The notes below the pieces were generated by a model. The model saw only the letters and a list, made by a program, of their open reading frames with translations. It made no database searches and was not told the DNA's origin. This document shows, in pieces, positions 1 to 8,272 of a stretch of 64,000 nt of DNA. Made by a program: the position numbers and the translations under genes. The stretch's first letter is position 1. Each line of letters begins with the position of its first letter. The DNA lies in NCBI GenBank assembly GCA_019240475.1, contig JAFAYI010000024.1, positions 62,001 to 126,000 of the forward strand. Direction: 5' to 3'. This DNA is from Acidobacteriaceae bacterium. GTDB taxonomy: Bacteria > Acidobacteriota > Terriglobia > Bryobacterales > Bryobacteraceae.

Positions 1-22
1 CCGCCGTCAATTGCGGTTTTTG
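1..22 (+). terminator. Possible terminator of a plus-strand gene outside the window
   Basis: CCGC and GCGG form a 4-bp stem around an 8-nt loop and are followed at once by a run of five T. The stem begins at the first base of the window, so it may be longer than can be seen. It would end a plus-strand transcript entering from the left. The rest of bases 1-70 holds only short GC-rich inverted repeats after the lpxC stop codon. Confidence 0.25.
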
Positions 23-70
23 TCCAGCGCCGATGCCTGCCGAAAATCGGTACTAGCCGGCCCTCCGGCC

Positions 71-973
71 TCACACCCGGGCGTGCGCAGCCACTTGCCT
101 TGACCTTCTCGCCGGAACATCCAGCGTCACGATCTCATATAAGGACGGGTCGGACATAAGCTGGTTTACGAGCGCCACATGCATGGCGTGTCCCGCCCGT
201 TCCGCCACTACCCGTCCCATCAGCGGCCGCCCGATCAGCGCCAGGTCCCCGAGCAGATCCAGGGCTTTGTGCCGGCAACACTCATCCACAAATCGCAACC
301 CTTCGGGATTCGCCACCCCCTCCCGCGTGAAACAAACCGCATTTTCCAAGCTTGCGCCCCGAATCAGCCCCATCTCGCGCATCTGGTCCAGTTCGTATTC
401 GAACCCAAAAGTGCGAGCCGGCGCGATTTCCCGCGCATACACCTCGGGCGTCAGTTCCAGATCCAGGCACTGCTCTCCCACGAGTGGATGGTCGAAGAAA
501 TTGTGGCAGCACAATTCAAAGCAATCGGCCGGCAAAATGGAAACTGTCTTTCCGGGCGCGCGCACGGTAACCGGCTTCACGATCCGCATGTAGCGCCTGG
601 GCCGCCGCTGCTCCAATCGCCCCGCCTCGCGCAGCAGCTCGACGAAGGGCAGCCCGCTGCCATCCAGAATAGGCAACTCCAGGCTGTCCAGCTCAATAAA
701 GGCGTTGTCGATCTGCATGCTGTAAAGCACGCTGAGCAGGTGCTCGGTGGTCGAAATGAAGATCCCCTTCGGGTGCATCAAGCTGGTCGCATAGCTGACC
801 CGCTCCACATACTTCCAGCTTGCCGGAATCGCCGTGTTGTCCAGATCTGTCCGGATAAAAACAATTCCTGTCCCAGCCGGGGCAGGGGTAATGCGGAGGT
901 GGACCGGCGCCCCATGGTGCAGCCCGACGCCCCGTACTTCGACCGGACGCCGGATGGTGGTTTCCGAATACAT
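71..973 (-). CDS. lpxC: UDP-3-O-acyl-N-acetylglucosamine deacetylase (LpxC)
   Basis: LpxC is the zinc enzyme that removes the acetyl group from UDP-3-O-acyl-GlcNAc, the committed cytoplasmic step of lipid A synthesis. The 300-residue length is normal. The three zinc ligands are visible: His78 in STTEHLLS, and His235 and Asp239 in HKALDLLGD. The general acid/base His262 lies in the GHAMH segment. The protein starts MYSETTIRRPV, typical of the N-terminus of the family. It stands alone on the minus strand with crcB diverging about 310 bases away. Its presence shows a lipid A-making outer membrane. No frameshift or missing catalytic residue was seen. Confidence 0.96.
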   Translation of the reverse strand: MYSETTIRRPVEVRGVGLHHGAPVHLRITPAPAGTGIVFIRTDLDNTAIPASWKYVERVSYATSLMHPKGIFISTTEHLLSVLYSMQIDNAFIELDSLELPILDGSGLPFVELLREAGRLEQRRPRRYMRIVKPVTVRAPGKTVSILPADCFELCCHNFFDHPLVGEQCLDLELTPEVYAREIAPARTFGFEYELDQMREMGLIRGASLENAVCFTREGVANPEGLRFVDECCRHKALDLLGDLALIGRPLMGRVVAERAGHAMHVALVNQLMSDPSLYEIVTLDVPARRSRQVAAHARV

Positions 974-1194
974 GCGGAACCCTCTAGCATATCAGCTTGA
1001 ACCGTGCGCCGCTTGTAATTCCCTGATTCGACTAGGGTTGGATTGCGCATAGCGTGGCTTTTATGCAACAGGAAAGACTGGGCCCGACCCGTTTCTGTTG
1101 TGACTTTGCCGCATCTCGCCTATCCCGTTCGCGAGCCGGGCATAACATCCGAACCGGCTTGTATTCCGCCTCGCACTTTGCTCCACTAGAAGAA

Positions 1195-1285
1195 AAGGCG
1201 TTGGAGTTCGCCTTAACCGCCCCGCCGCTCCCTCTGGGACCCGCTGGGAAGATGACTCCTACTCAAGCCGTACCGAGGAGGAGTC
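1195..1285 (+). promoter_or_regulatory. Fluoride riboswitch (crcB motif) with ribosome-site-sequestering helix
   Basis: AAGGCG (1195-1200) pairs with CGCCTT (1209-1214) around the loop TTGGAGTT, followed by the AACCGCC linker typical of the fluoride aptamer. Loop bases GGAGT (1203-1207) can form the family pseudoknot with ACTCC (1255-1259), inside the conserved GATGACTCCTAC 3' segment. GACTCCT (1254-1260) is also perfectly complementary to AGGAGTC (1279-1285), which contains the crcB ribosome binding site. The same bases therefore pair either with the aptamer loop (fluoride bound, site free) or with the ribosome site (no fluoride, site hidden). That implies translational control. The rest of the 312-base gap (974-1190) shows nothing else I can support. 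Confidence 0.9.
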
Positions 1286-1672
1286 GTGTATAGATATGTT
1301 GCGGTTTTTCTGGGAGGCGGTTTGGGCGCCGCGCTCCGTTTCGCGGTTGCCACGTTCATGCTCCGCTTCTACTCCGGCCTGTTCCCCCTCGGCACCTTCA
1401 CCATCAACATCAGCGGCTCATTCGCGATAGGTCTCCTCATGACCTTATTCTTGAATCGCGAAGCCACCCATCCGGCCTGGCGCCTGTTCCTGATCGTCGG
1501 CGTCCTCGGCGGCTATACAACCTTTTCGAGCTTCGAATGGGAGACGTTTGTCGCCCTCCGCGGCGGCGGCTCGCTGGTCGCCGCGCTCAACGTGCTGCTC
1601 AGTGTCGCCCTGGGGTTTGTTGGGGTGGCCGCTGGAGCATGGCTTGCGGCCCGCTTCGGCTTGAATCGGTAA
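1286..1672 (+). CDS. crcB: Fluoride channel CrcB/FluC
   Basis: This is a 128-residue inner-membrane fluoride channel of the CrcB/Fluc family, which exports fluoride as a dual-topology dimer. It has four hydrophobic segments, the glycine-rich GGGLGAALRF start, the conserved Asn41 in TFTINISGS, and the phenylalanine-box motif GGYTTFSSFEWE at about residues 75-86. The start is GTG, placed directly after a strong GAGGAGGAG ribosome site that doubles as the switching strand of the upstream fluoride riboswitch. The riboswitch makes the functional call very firm. hslV follows after 77 bases. Confidence 0.96.
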   Translation: MYRYVAVFLGGGLGAALRFAVATFMLRFYSGLFPLGTFTINISGSFAIGLLMTLFLNREATHPAWRLFLIVGVLGGYTTFSSFEWETFVALRGGGSLVAALNVLLSVALGFVGVAAGAWLAARFGLNR

Positions 1673-1749
1673 GGACTGCTTCTCGCCATGCCGAATGCCC
1701 GCTGTGCTGAAATGAAGGTTCAAAAAGGTTTGCATAGGTTTACGAAGAG

Positions 1750-2289
1750 ATGAGTAGGAAAATCCGTTCGACGACGATCTTATGCGTGCGCCGCAACGGC
1801 AAAGTCGTTCTCGCCGGTGATGGACAAGTCACCATGGGCAGCGAAGTCTTAAAGGGCGGGGCGCGGAAGCTCCGGCGGCTTTACAACGGAAAGATCGTCT
1901 CCGGCTTTGCCGGCTCTACCGCTGATGCTTTTGCTCTGTTCGCCCGCTTCGAGTCGAAGCTGGAGCAGCATGGCGGCAACCTGCCGCGCAGCGTAGTGGA
2001 ACTCGCCAAGGAGTGGCGGACCGATCGCATGCTCCGGCACCTGGAGGCTCTCCTTCTGGTCGCCGACACGAAAGATATGTACATCGTCAGTGGAACCGGC
2101 GACGTCATCGAACCGGATAATCCTATCGCCGCCATCGGCTCCGGCGGCGCTTTTGCCAAGTCCGCCGCCATCGCTTTGCTCGAAAACACCACGCTGGGGG
2201 CGCGCGAGATTGCCGAAAAAGCCATGAAGATCGCCGGCGACGTTTGCATCTATACCAACCAGAGCGTGACATACGAGGAGCTTGCCTGA
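1750..2289 (+). CDS. hslV: ATP-dependent protease peptidase subunit HslV
   Basis: HslV is the threonine protease of the two-component HslUV (ClpQY) machine, which degrades unfolded cytoplasmic proteins. The 179-residue protein begins MSRKIRS followed by TTILCVRR. Removal of this seven-residue propeptide exposes the catalytic N-terminal Thr. GDGQVTMG and the SGTGD region follow family patterns. A GAAGAG ribosome site precedes the ATG. The gene ends in EELA-stop, and the stop TGA overlaps the next ATG (TGATG) at the start of the 32-bp tandem repeat leading to hslU. Confidence 0.96.
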   Translation: MSRKIRSTTILCVRRNGKVVLAGDGQVTMGSEVLKGGARKLRRLYNGKIVSGFAGSTADAFALFARFESKLEQHGGNLPRSVVELAKEWRTDRMLRHLEALLLVADTKDMYIVSGTGDVIEPDNPIAAIGSGGAFAKSAAIALLENTTLGAREIAEKAMKIAGDVCIYTNQSVTYEELA

Positions 2290-2321
2290 TGGCGAGCGTC
2301 ACGAGCAAGGAGCTTGCCTGA
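2289..2321 (+). CDS. Ten-codon mini-ORF 1 between hslV and hslU
   Basis: The ATG shares one base with the hslV stop (TGATG) and sits eight bases after AGGAG. It encodes [10 protein letters not shown] and stops in a TGA that overlaps the next ATG. It is a by-product of the 32-bp repeat, but has everything needed for translation. A role, if any, would be to pass ribosomes from hslV toward hslU; no function for the peptide itself can be claimed. Confidence 0.4.
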   Translation: MASVTSKELA

Positions 2322-2353
2322 TGGCGAGCGTCATGAGCAAGGAGCTTGCCTGA
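2321..2353 (+). CDS. Ten-codon mini-ORF 2 between hslV and hslU
   Basis: This is the second copy of the repeat module, encoding [10 protein letters not shown], with AGGAG eight bases before its ATG. Its TGA stop overlaps the hslU ATG at 2353 by one base. Together with mini-ORF 1 it makes a chain of three TGATG junctions in three different frames. Translation is plausible but not shown. Confidence 0.4.
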   Translation: MASVMSKELA

Positions 2354-3711
2354 TGGTGATCTATCTTCCCCAGCAATCCAACGACGAAGCCCCGCTCCTC
2401 GATGAACTAACGCCCCGCGAAATCGTGGCCGAGCTCGACAAGCACGTCATCGGTCAGAACGACGCGAAACGCTCCGTCGCCATCGCCCTTCGCAACCGCG
2501 TGCGCCGCCAGAAGCTCGATCCCGAAATGGCCGAAGAGGTCATGCCCAAGAACATCTTGATGATCGGGCCCACCGGCGTCGGCAAGACCGAAATCGCGCG
2601 CCGTCTCGCCAAGCTCGCCAACTCGCCCTTCCTCAAAGTGGAGGCCAGCAAGTTCACCGAAGTCGGCTACGTGGGCCGCGACGTCGAATCCATCATTCGC
2701 GACCTCGTGGACGTCGCCATCGATATGGTTCGCGACGAGCGCCTGGAGCAGGTGGCCGATCGCGCCGAGCAGCAGGCCGAAGATCGGCTTCTCGATCTGC
2801 TCATGCCGCCTCAGCCCGAAGCCGCCGACAGCATGGATCGCACGCGCGAAAAACTTCGCGAAAAGTTGCGGGCCGGCAAGCTCGACGACCGCACAGTCGA
2901 AGTGGATGTCAAGGAGCGCGGCCCCACATTCGAGGTCTCTACCAACGGCAACATCGAAGAGATGGACATCAACTTGAAAGATGTCATGGGCGGCCTCTTC
3001 GGCCCGCGCACCCGCAAACGCACGATGCGTGTTTCCGAAGCCCTTGAGTATCTCATCCAGGAAGAGGAACAGAAACTGGTCGACATGGACCAGGTCACGC
3101 GTATCGCGCTAGAGCGCGTGGAGCGCAACGGCATGGTATTCCTCGACGAAATCGATAAGATCGCCGGACGCGAGGGCGGCCACGGTCCCGATGTCAGCCG
3201 CGAAGGCGTTCAGCGCGACATTCTGCCCATCGTCGAAGGCACCACCGTAAATACCCGTCACGGCTTTGTGCGGACCGATCACATTCTCTTCATCGCCGCC
3301 GGCGCCTTCCACGTCTCGAAGCCTTCCGACCTGATCCCGGAGCTGCAAGGCCGCTTTCCCATTCGCGTCGAATTGAAATCGCTCAGCGAAGCGGATTTCA
3401 TACGCATCCTCAAAGAGCCGAAATCGGCGCTCGTCAAGCAGTACACGGCGCTGCTTGAGACCGAGGGCATCAAGCTCAGCTTCACCGAAGACGCGGTGGT
3501 CGAGATCGCGCGCATCGCCGCCCAGGTGAACGAGTCCGCTGAAAATATCGGGGCGCGCCGCCTCCACACCATCATGGAAAAGCTGCTTGAGGACGTCTCC
3601 TTCGACGGCCCCGACCTGAAAAAGAAAAACGTCAAGGTGGATGCCGTTTACGTTCGCAAGCAGCTCGCCGCGATCGTCAAGGATCAGGACCTCAGCAGGT
3701 ACATCCTATAG
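2353..3711 (+). CDS. hslU: ATP-dependent protease ATPase subunit HslU
   Basis: HslU is the AAA+ unfoldase that feeds substrates into HslV. The 452-residue protein has Walker A GPTGVGKT at residues 72-79, the pore loop GYVG near 105-108, the variable I domain in the middle third, Walker B VFLDEIDK near residue 262, and the C-terminal sensor-2 region [12 protein letters not shown]. The start at ATG 2353 is preferred over an upstream TTG at 2314: it has AGGAG at ideal spacing and yields the usual short N-terminus before [11 protein letters not shown]. Its stop TAG overlaps the GTG start of the next gene by one base, so the lipoprotein is likely co-translated. Confidence 0.96.
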   Translation: MVIYLPQQSNDEAPLLDELTPREIVAELDKHVIGQNDAKRSVAIALRNRVRRQKLDPEMAEEVMPKNILMIGPTGVGKTEIARRLAKLANSPFLKVEASKFTEVGYVGRDVESIIRDLVDVAIDMVRDERLEQVADRAEQQAEDRLLDLLMPPQPEAADSMDRTREKLREKLRAGKLDDRTVEVDVKERGPTFEVSTNGNIEEMDINLKDVMGGLFGPRTRKRTMRVSEALEYLIQEEEQKLVDMDQVTRIALERVERNGMVFLDEIDKIAGREGGHGPDVSREGVQRDILPIVEGTTVNTRHGFVRTDHILFIAAGAFHVSKPSDLIPELQGRFPIRVELKSLSEADFIRILKEPKSALVKQYTALLETEGIKLSFTEDAVVEIARIAAQVNESAENIGARRLHTIMEKLLEDVSFDGPDLKKKNVKVDAVYVRKQLAAIVKDQDLSRYIL

Positions 3712-4706
3712 TGCGCGCCGCGCTCCTCGCCGTTTTCGGTTCAGTCGTCTTTCTCTGCCAGTGCGGCTATGTCGGCCCCGTGGTTCCGCCGTCGCCCGAG
3801 ATTCCCGTCGCCATCGCGGACCTTTCGGCAAAGCAGCAGGGCGACAAAATCGTGATCGCATTCTCCACGCCGCCGCGCACCACCGACAGTCTGCCGATCA
3901 AGAGCTTCTCGGAAATCGACCTCCGCATCGGGCCGCGCACGTCGCCATTCGATCTCGACCGCTGGTCCGCCTCCGCCAAGCCGTATCCCATTCTTCCGCC
4001 CCAACCCAACGATCCGGACGACCCGCGCCCGCAGCCCATCGAGAAATCCATACCCGTATCCGATTGGCAGGGCCAGAGCGTTGCGGTCGCCGTCCGCACC
4101 GCCATCAAGAGCAAAGACCACTACTCGCAGTGGTCGAACGTCGTGCGCCTGCGGATCGTCCCTCCGCTACAGCCGCCCAGCATTCAACTGGAAGCGACGG
4201 CGCAGGGCGTGAAAGTCACGTGGCCTGCGCAGGGTGAAGGCTTGCACTACGAAATCTATCGCCAGGCCGCGGGAAGCAAGCAACCCGTGCAGGTCGGAAC
4301 CGCCGAACAAAACGAATATGTGGATACCACCGCTCAGTTCGGCGTGCCCTATCAATATTCGGTTGCGGCCATCAAGGATTCAGCGGAGAGCCTACCCTCT
4401 CGGACCGAGTCCATTACGCCCAAGGATATTTTTCCTCCCTCGATTCCCGCCGCCATCAGCGGCTTGGCTACGCCGGTCTCCATTGAAGTTTCCTGGCAGC
4501 GCAGCCCCGAACCCGACCTGAAAGGCTACTATATCTACCGTTCCGTCGATGGCGGCCCGTTCGCCAAGCAAGGCGATCTGCTCACTCTGCCAACCTACAG
4601 CGACCACAACGTTGAGCATGGCAAAACTTATAAATACCAGGTAACCGCCATCGACCAGAGCAACAACGAAAGCGGAAAATCCGCTACCGCCGAGGTGAGT
4701 TTTTAG
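3711..4706 (+). CDS. Putative lipoprotein with fibronectin type III domains
   Basis: This is a 331-residue exported protein. The N-terminus is hydrophobic and reaches a cysteine in the segment FLCQCGYVGPVVPP. This resembles the CGYKGP-type start of small cell-envelope lipoproteins, though the residues before Cys18 do not make a perfect lipobox. Two fibronectin type III-like modules follow at about residues 150-240 and 245-331 (YEIYRQAAGS, YYIYRSVDGG, and the ending YKYQVTAIDQSNNES). The GTG start overlaps the hslU stop. The function is unknown; FN3 modules usually mediate binding at the cell surface. Placement next to hslUV and the MCE operon does not define a role. Confidence 0.75.
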   Translation: MRAALLAVFGSVVFLCQCGYVGPVVPPSPEIPVAIADLSAKQQGDKIVIAFSTPPRTTDSLPIKSFSEIDLRIGPRTSPFDLDRWSASAKPYPILPPQPNDPDDPRPQPIEKSIPVSDWQGQSVAVAVRTAIKSKDHYSQWSNVVRLRIVPPLQPPSIQLEATAQGVKVTWPAQGEGLHYEIYRQAAGSKQPVQVGTAEQNEYVDTTAQFGVPYQYSVAAIKDSAESLPSRTESITPKDIFPPSIPAAISGLATPVSIEVSWQRSPEPDLKGYYIYRSVDGGPFAKQGDLLTLPTYSDHNVEHGKTYKYQVTAIDQSNNESGKSATAEVSF

Positions 4707-4743
4707 CGCGCGAACACGCTGATCTATTCGCTCGGGCTGAGCC

Positions 4744-5562
4744 GTGGCTGGCGCCCGCCGTATGCTAGCATCGAGCCATGAAGGCGAGGCCGGGGGCTCT
4801 TACTTGCTCCGATTCCTGAAAGCGCCGCTTGCGTCGTTCCAGGATTTCTTGTTTCTTGCTGGCCGAGCTTTCGGAAACATTCTTCGCAGCCCGCATTATT
4901 ACGATGACGTTTTTCTTCAAATGGATCTCATCGGTGTCGGCAGCCTGCCTATCGTGGTTCCTACCGGCGCCCTGAGCGGCGCGATCATTGCCCTCCAGAT
5001 GTCGCGCGCGCTGAGCACCTATGGCGCCAACAGCGAAGTCGGCCCCATCGTCGCCCTTACGCTCGTCCGTGAGCTCGGTCCCGTGCTGACCGCTTTGCTC
5101 GTCGCCGGCCGGAACGCTTCCGGCATCGCGAGCGAGCTCGGCTCCATGCAAGTTACCGAGCAAATCGACGCCATGCGCGCCCTCGGCACCGATCCTGTGC
5201 AAAAGCTCGTGACCCCGCGCCTGCTTGCCACCGCCACCATGCTGCCCTGCCTGACCGTAATCGCCGACGCTATCGGCTGGATTGCGGCCTATCTCATCGC
5301 CGTTCCCTTGCTCCATCTGGTAAGCAGCGGATACTATTGGTCGAGTTCCTGGCGCGCCTTGGTGCCGAACGACTTAGCTCAGGGACTTATCAAACCTTTG
5401 TTATTCGGCATTATCATTTCGCTCGTCGGATGTTACTACGGCCTACGCACCACCGGAGGCACGCAAGGCGTCGGGCGCGCCACTACGCAGGCCGTTGTCA
5501 GCGCATCCATCTGGATCTTCTTCGTCACCTTTCTGATCGACAAGATATTCGTCAATTTGTAG
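4744..5562 (+). CDS. mlaE: MCE/Mla-type ABC transporter permease (MlaE family)
   Basis: This is the inner-membrane permease of an MCE lipid transporter, a family that moves phospholipids or other lipids between the membranes. The 272-residue protein shows the MlaE core: LPIVVPTGALSGAIIALQ, the cytoplasmic-loop signature ELGPVLTALLVAGRNASGIA followed by ELGSMQVTEQIDAMRALG, and a C-terminal block of membrane segments. It is followed by the ATPase and the MCE-domain protein, so the three form a minimal transporter. The start is uncertain: GTG 4744 is given, with ATG 4762 and TTG 4804 as alternatives. None has a strong ribosome site. Confidence 0.9.
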   Translation: MAGARRMLASSHEGEAGGSYLLRFLKAPLASFQDFLFLAGRAFGNILRSPHYYDDVFLQMDLIGVGSLPIVVPTGALSGAIIALQMSRALSTYGANSEVGPIVALTLVRELGPVLTALLVAGRNASGIASELGSMQVTEQIDAMRALGTDPVQKLVTPRLLATATMLPCLTVIADAIGWIAAYLIAVPLLHLVSSGYYWSSSWRALVPNDLAQGLIKPLLFGIIISLVGCYYGLRTTGGTQGVGRATTQAVVSASIWIFFVTFLIDKIFVNL

Positions 5563-5568
5563 CAAGCC

Positions 5569-6405
5569 ATGCCCGACTCACCGCCTAGCCCCATGGTCGA
5601 ATTCGAAGCTGTAAGCCTGCGCTTCGAAGATACCTGGGCTCTGCACGACGTGTCTTTTAAACTGCATGCGGGTCAGACTCACGTCATTCTCGGCGCCGCG
5701 GGCAGCGGAAAAACCACGCTCCTGAAAGCGGTGATCGGGCTCGTGAGGGTAGATCGAGGCTCCGTCAAGCTCTTCGGCGAAGACATCACCGCCATGTCGG
5801 AGCACGATCTTTATCCCCTGCGCGGGCGCACGGGCGTTCTTTTTCAGGAAGGCGGCCTGTTCGATTCTCTGCAAGTCGGCGATAACGTGGAATACCCGCT
5901 GCTCAATCGTCAGATCGGCGAGCACAATAACAAAACGGACTCCTCTTCCGCCGAAACGCAGGCGCGCGAAGCCCTGCGCTTTGTGGAATTGGAACAAACC
6001 TTCGATAAGTTTCCAAGCGAAGTTTCGGGCGGGATGCGCCGGCGCGTCGGAATTGCGCGCGCCATCGTTACGGAGCCTCCGCTGGTGCTGTACGATTCGC
6101 CTACCGCGGGCTTGGACCCCATCACGGCCAATACCATCATGGCGTTAATTCTGAAGGAACGCGACGTTCGCAATACCGCATCGCTCATCGTTACCCATCG
6201 CTATCAGGATGGCGAACTGATGGCGGATTTCCGTTACGACCCCGAGCGGCAGGAGCTGGTGCGCTTGCCCCAGGACGGCGGGTCGCGTCATCGCACTCGA
6301 TTTATCGTGATGAAACAGGGCGAGATCGTCTTCTTTGGAACCCGCGACGAACTGGCTGCTTCCTCCGATCAATACGTCAAACGATTTGTAAGGCACGAGG
6401 AGTAA
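5569..6405 (+). CDS. mlaF: MCE/Mla-type ABC transporter ATP-binding protein (MlaF family)
   Basis: This is the nucleotide-binding subunit that powers the preceding permease, separated from it by only six bases. The 278 residues contain Walker A GAAGSGKTT near 44-52, the Q-loop, signature VSGGMRRRVGIARAI, Walker B LVLYDSPTAGLD and the H-loop VTHR. The residue after the Walker B aspartate is Ser177 (codon TCG, 6097-6099), where most ABC ATPases have the catalytic Glu. An extra stretch of about 25 residues rich in Arg lies after the H-loop. The rest of the fold is intact, so this looks like a lineage variant rather than a pseudogene. Confidence 0.92.
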   Translation: MPDSPPSPMVEFEAVSLRFEDTWALHDVSFKLHAGQTHVILGAAGSGKTTLLKAVIGLVRVDRGSVKLFGEDITAMSEHDLYPLRGRTGVLFQEGGLFDSLQVGDNVEYPLLNRQIGEHNNKTDSSSAETQAREALRFVELEQTFDKFPSEVSGGMRRRVGIARAIVTEPPLVLYDSPTAGLDPITANTIMALILKERDVRNTASLIVTHRYQDGELMADFRYDPERQELVRLPQDGGSRHRTRFIVMKQGEIVFFGTRDELAASSDQYVKRFVRHEE

Positions 6406-6408
6406 ATT

Positions 6409-7485
6409 ATGCCCAGCAAAGGTAAAGTCGGCATGGCCCAGTTCAAAGTTGGAATCCTGGGCATCGTGGCGCTCGCCTGTGTCACATTACTAATCTTCTT
6501 GCTAACCGGCAACACTCAGTTCTTCAAGAGCCTTGTCGATCTGCACGTCTACACTTCCGATGCCGCCGGACTTACCTCGGGCGCTCCCGTGCGTATCAAC
6601 GGCATTCAGGCCGGCTCGGTCAAGACCGTGGAGCTTTCCGGAGAGACAAATCCCGCTCGCACCATCAAAGTCGATCTGGCCGTGGATAAAGATATGTTGA
6701 AGCAGATTCCCGTCGATTCCATCGCCTCCATTGCTTCCGACAATCTGCTGGGCAGTTCGAAGTTTCTACAAATCACCAAAGGAACCAGGCCGGAGACCGT
6801 TCAGGCGGGAGCCACGCTGAAATCCGCTGGCACTCAACAATTCGATGCTCTCGTGCAACAAGGATTCGGAGTTCTCGATTCCCTGCAAGCCATTCTCGCG
6901 AAGGTCACCGACATCGTGAACTCGATCGAAGTCGGCAAGGGCACCATCGGTAAACTGCTTGTGGACGACACCCTCTATAACAGCCTTCAATCAACCGTCA
7001 CCCAAGTCCAGCTTCTCGCCACCACCCTGAACTCGAAAAATGGCACTATCGGACGCCTGGTCAACGACACCGAGGTTTACGATCAGGCGGAAAGCGTCAT
7101 CACGCGCCTCGACGCCATCACCCAGCAGCTTCAACAGGGACAAGGCACCGCCGGTTTGTTACTAAAGGATAGGAAACTCTATGACTCGGTGAACAAGTCC
7201 GTCGATCAGCTCAACACGATCCTCGCTAACCTGAACGCCGGTAAAGGCACCGCCGGCGAGTTATTGCATGACGACAAACTCGCCAGGCAGATGTCCGCTA
7301 CGCTTGGCAAGATCGACACGACGCTGGATAAAGTCAACTCGGGCGAAGGCACCATCGGCCAGTTACTCGTCAATCCACAGCTCTATGACAGCGCCACCGG
7401 AACCACGCGCGAGTTACACGAGCTCTTGAAGGATTTCCGCGCCAATCCGAAAAAGTTCCTCAGCATTAAGCTGCATATCTTCTAG
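6409..7485 (+). CDS. mlaD: MCE-domain substrate-binding protein (MlaD family) with five 34-residue repeats
   Basis: This is the third component of the MCE transporter: a membrane-anchored periplasmic protein that forms the lipid-conducting ring. One N-terminal membrane helix lies at about residues 11-28. An MCE domain follows at about 38-115 (LHVYTSDAAGLTSGAPVRIN and the SDNLLGSSKFLQI loop), then a long C-terminal arm. The arm contains a GTxGxLL-x-D-x-x-LY motif five times, starting at glycines 178, 212, 246, 280 and 314, exactly 34 residues apart. Such repeats are known from long MCE proteins and suggest a helical shaft crossing the periplasm. The gene begins three bases after mlaF. Confidence 0.93.
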   Translation: MPSKGKVGMAQFKVGILGIVALACVTLLIFLLTGNTQFFKSLVDLHVYTSDAAGLTSGAPVRINGIQAGSVKTVELSGETNPARTIKVDLAVDKDMLKQIPVDSIASIASDNLLGSSKFLQITKGTRPETVQAGATLKSAGTQQFDALVQQGFGVLDSLQAILAKVTDIVNSIEVGKGTIGKLLVDDTLYNSLQSTVTQVQLLATTLNSKNGTIGRLVNDTEVYDQAESVITRLDAITQQLQQGQGTAGLLLKDRKLYDSVNKSVDQLNTILANLNAGKGTAGELLHDDKLARQMSATLGKIDTTLDKVNSGEGTIGQLLVNPQLYDSATGTTRELHELLKDFRANPKKFLSIKLHIF

Positions 7486-7486
7486 C

Positions 7487-8272
7487 TTGAAACGGTTGAT
7501 CGTAAACGCCGACGACTTTGGCTTCACTAAGGATGTAAACGCAGGCATAGTCTATGCTCATCGCGAAGGTATCCTGACCTCTACCACGCTGATGGCCAAC
7601 GGCGATGCATTCGACGATGCCGTGAAACTCGCGCGTGAAACACCTACGCTCGACGTGGGTTGCCATCTCGTCCTGGTTCAGGGCCCGTCATTACTGACCG
7701 GTCGGCCGTTGCCCGATAAACCGCATCGGCTGCTGGCATCGCTTGCGCGGCGCGGCCTCGATGTTTATGCGGAGCTTCGCATGCAAATTCAAGCCGTTAT
7801 TGCCGCCGGCATTCGCCCAACGCACCTGGATTCGCACAAACATACGCACATCGTGCCTTCCGTTTTCCGCCAGGTAGTTCGCCTGGCGCGCGAGTTTTCT
7901 ATTCCCTACGTTCGGCTGCCGCTCGACCCAACCCTGCCATTTGCGCGATTGCCGATCGCTCTCGCCGGCCGCTACTATAGGCGCCTCGCTCGCGGCTTCG
8001 ACGTTCGCATGACCGATCGTTTTCTCGGATTCCGGCTCACTGGATCGCTGGATGAGAAAGCCATGGCCGCGGCGCTTCTTACGCTCGGCGACGGACTGAC
8101 CGAGTTCATGTGTCACCCGGGCTATTTGGGCTCTGAGCTCGCCGCCGCCCAGACCCGGTTGAAGCAGTCTCGCGTGGACGAGTTAGAAGCCCTGACTTCG
8201 CCCCGTATTCGCAATCTGATTAGCGCCCAAGCCATTCAACTTACTCGCTTCGAGCACGCCGGCGGCTCTTAG
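7487..8272 (+). CDS. hpnK: HpnK-like YdjC/ChbG family carbohydrate deacetylase
   Basis: This 261-residue protein of the YdjC/ChbG superfamily is closest in pattern to HpnK, a protein associated with hopanoid biosynthesis. The metal-site motifs are NADDFG near the N-terminus, [10 protein letters not shown] (about residues 107-116) and CHPGY near 203. Family members deacetylate N-acetylated sugars; the exact HpnK substrate is not settled. The TTG start lies one base after the MCE gene stop, so it is almost certainly in the MCE operon. This supports a role in lipid or hopanoid handling. No other hopanoid gene is in the window. Its 3' end overlaps the convergent amidohydrolase by four bases. Confidence 0.82.
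   Translation: MKRLIVNADDFGFTKDVNAGIVYAHREGILTSTTLMANGDAFDDAVKLARETPTLDVGCHLVLVQGPSLLTGRPLPDKPHRLLASLARRGLDVYAELRMQIQAVIAAGIRPTHLDSHKHTHIVPSVFRQVVRLAREFSIPYVRLPLDPTLPFARLPIALAGRYYRRLARGFDVRMTDRFLGFRLTGSLDEKAMAAALLTLGDGLTEFMCHPGYLGSELAAAQTRLKQSRVDELEALTSPRIRNLISAQAIQLTRFEHAGGS

Larger units (their letters stand above)
2276..2356 (+). repeat. 32-bp tandem repeat (2.5 copies) at the hslV-hslU junction
   Basis: Units start at 2276, 2308 and 2340 with an exact 32-base period. The two full units differ only by one C/T change near the end (2302 versus 2334). Each unit opens with AGGAG, then eight bases, then an ATG overlapping a TGA stop. The array therefore repeats the complete translation-initiation module of the hslV/hslU junction. 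It probably arose by tandem duplication of a simple stop-start overlap. Because 32 is not a multiple of 3, each copy shifts the reading frame. Confidence 0.93.

Noticed and set aside
179..1000. 273-codon plus-strand ORF opposite lpxC
   Set aside because: Shadow of a clear lpxC; composition is typical of antisense frames in GC-rich DNA.
1054..1293. 79-codon plus-strand ORF before crcB
   Set aside because: It runs through the fluoride riboswitch and has no recognisable product; the RNA explains the sequence better.
2314..2352. Longer HslU N-terminus from TTG 2314
   Set aside because: It would translate the repeat itself and has no family similarity; ATG 2353 has an ideal ribosome site.
2276..2356. 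32-bp repeats as a CRISPR remnant
   Set aside because: The units are directly adjacent without spacers and consist of coding and start-site sequence.
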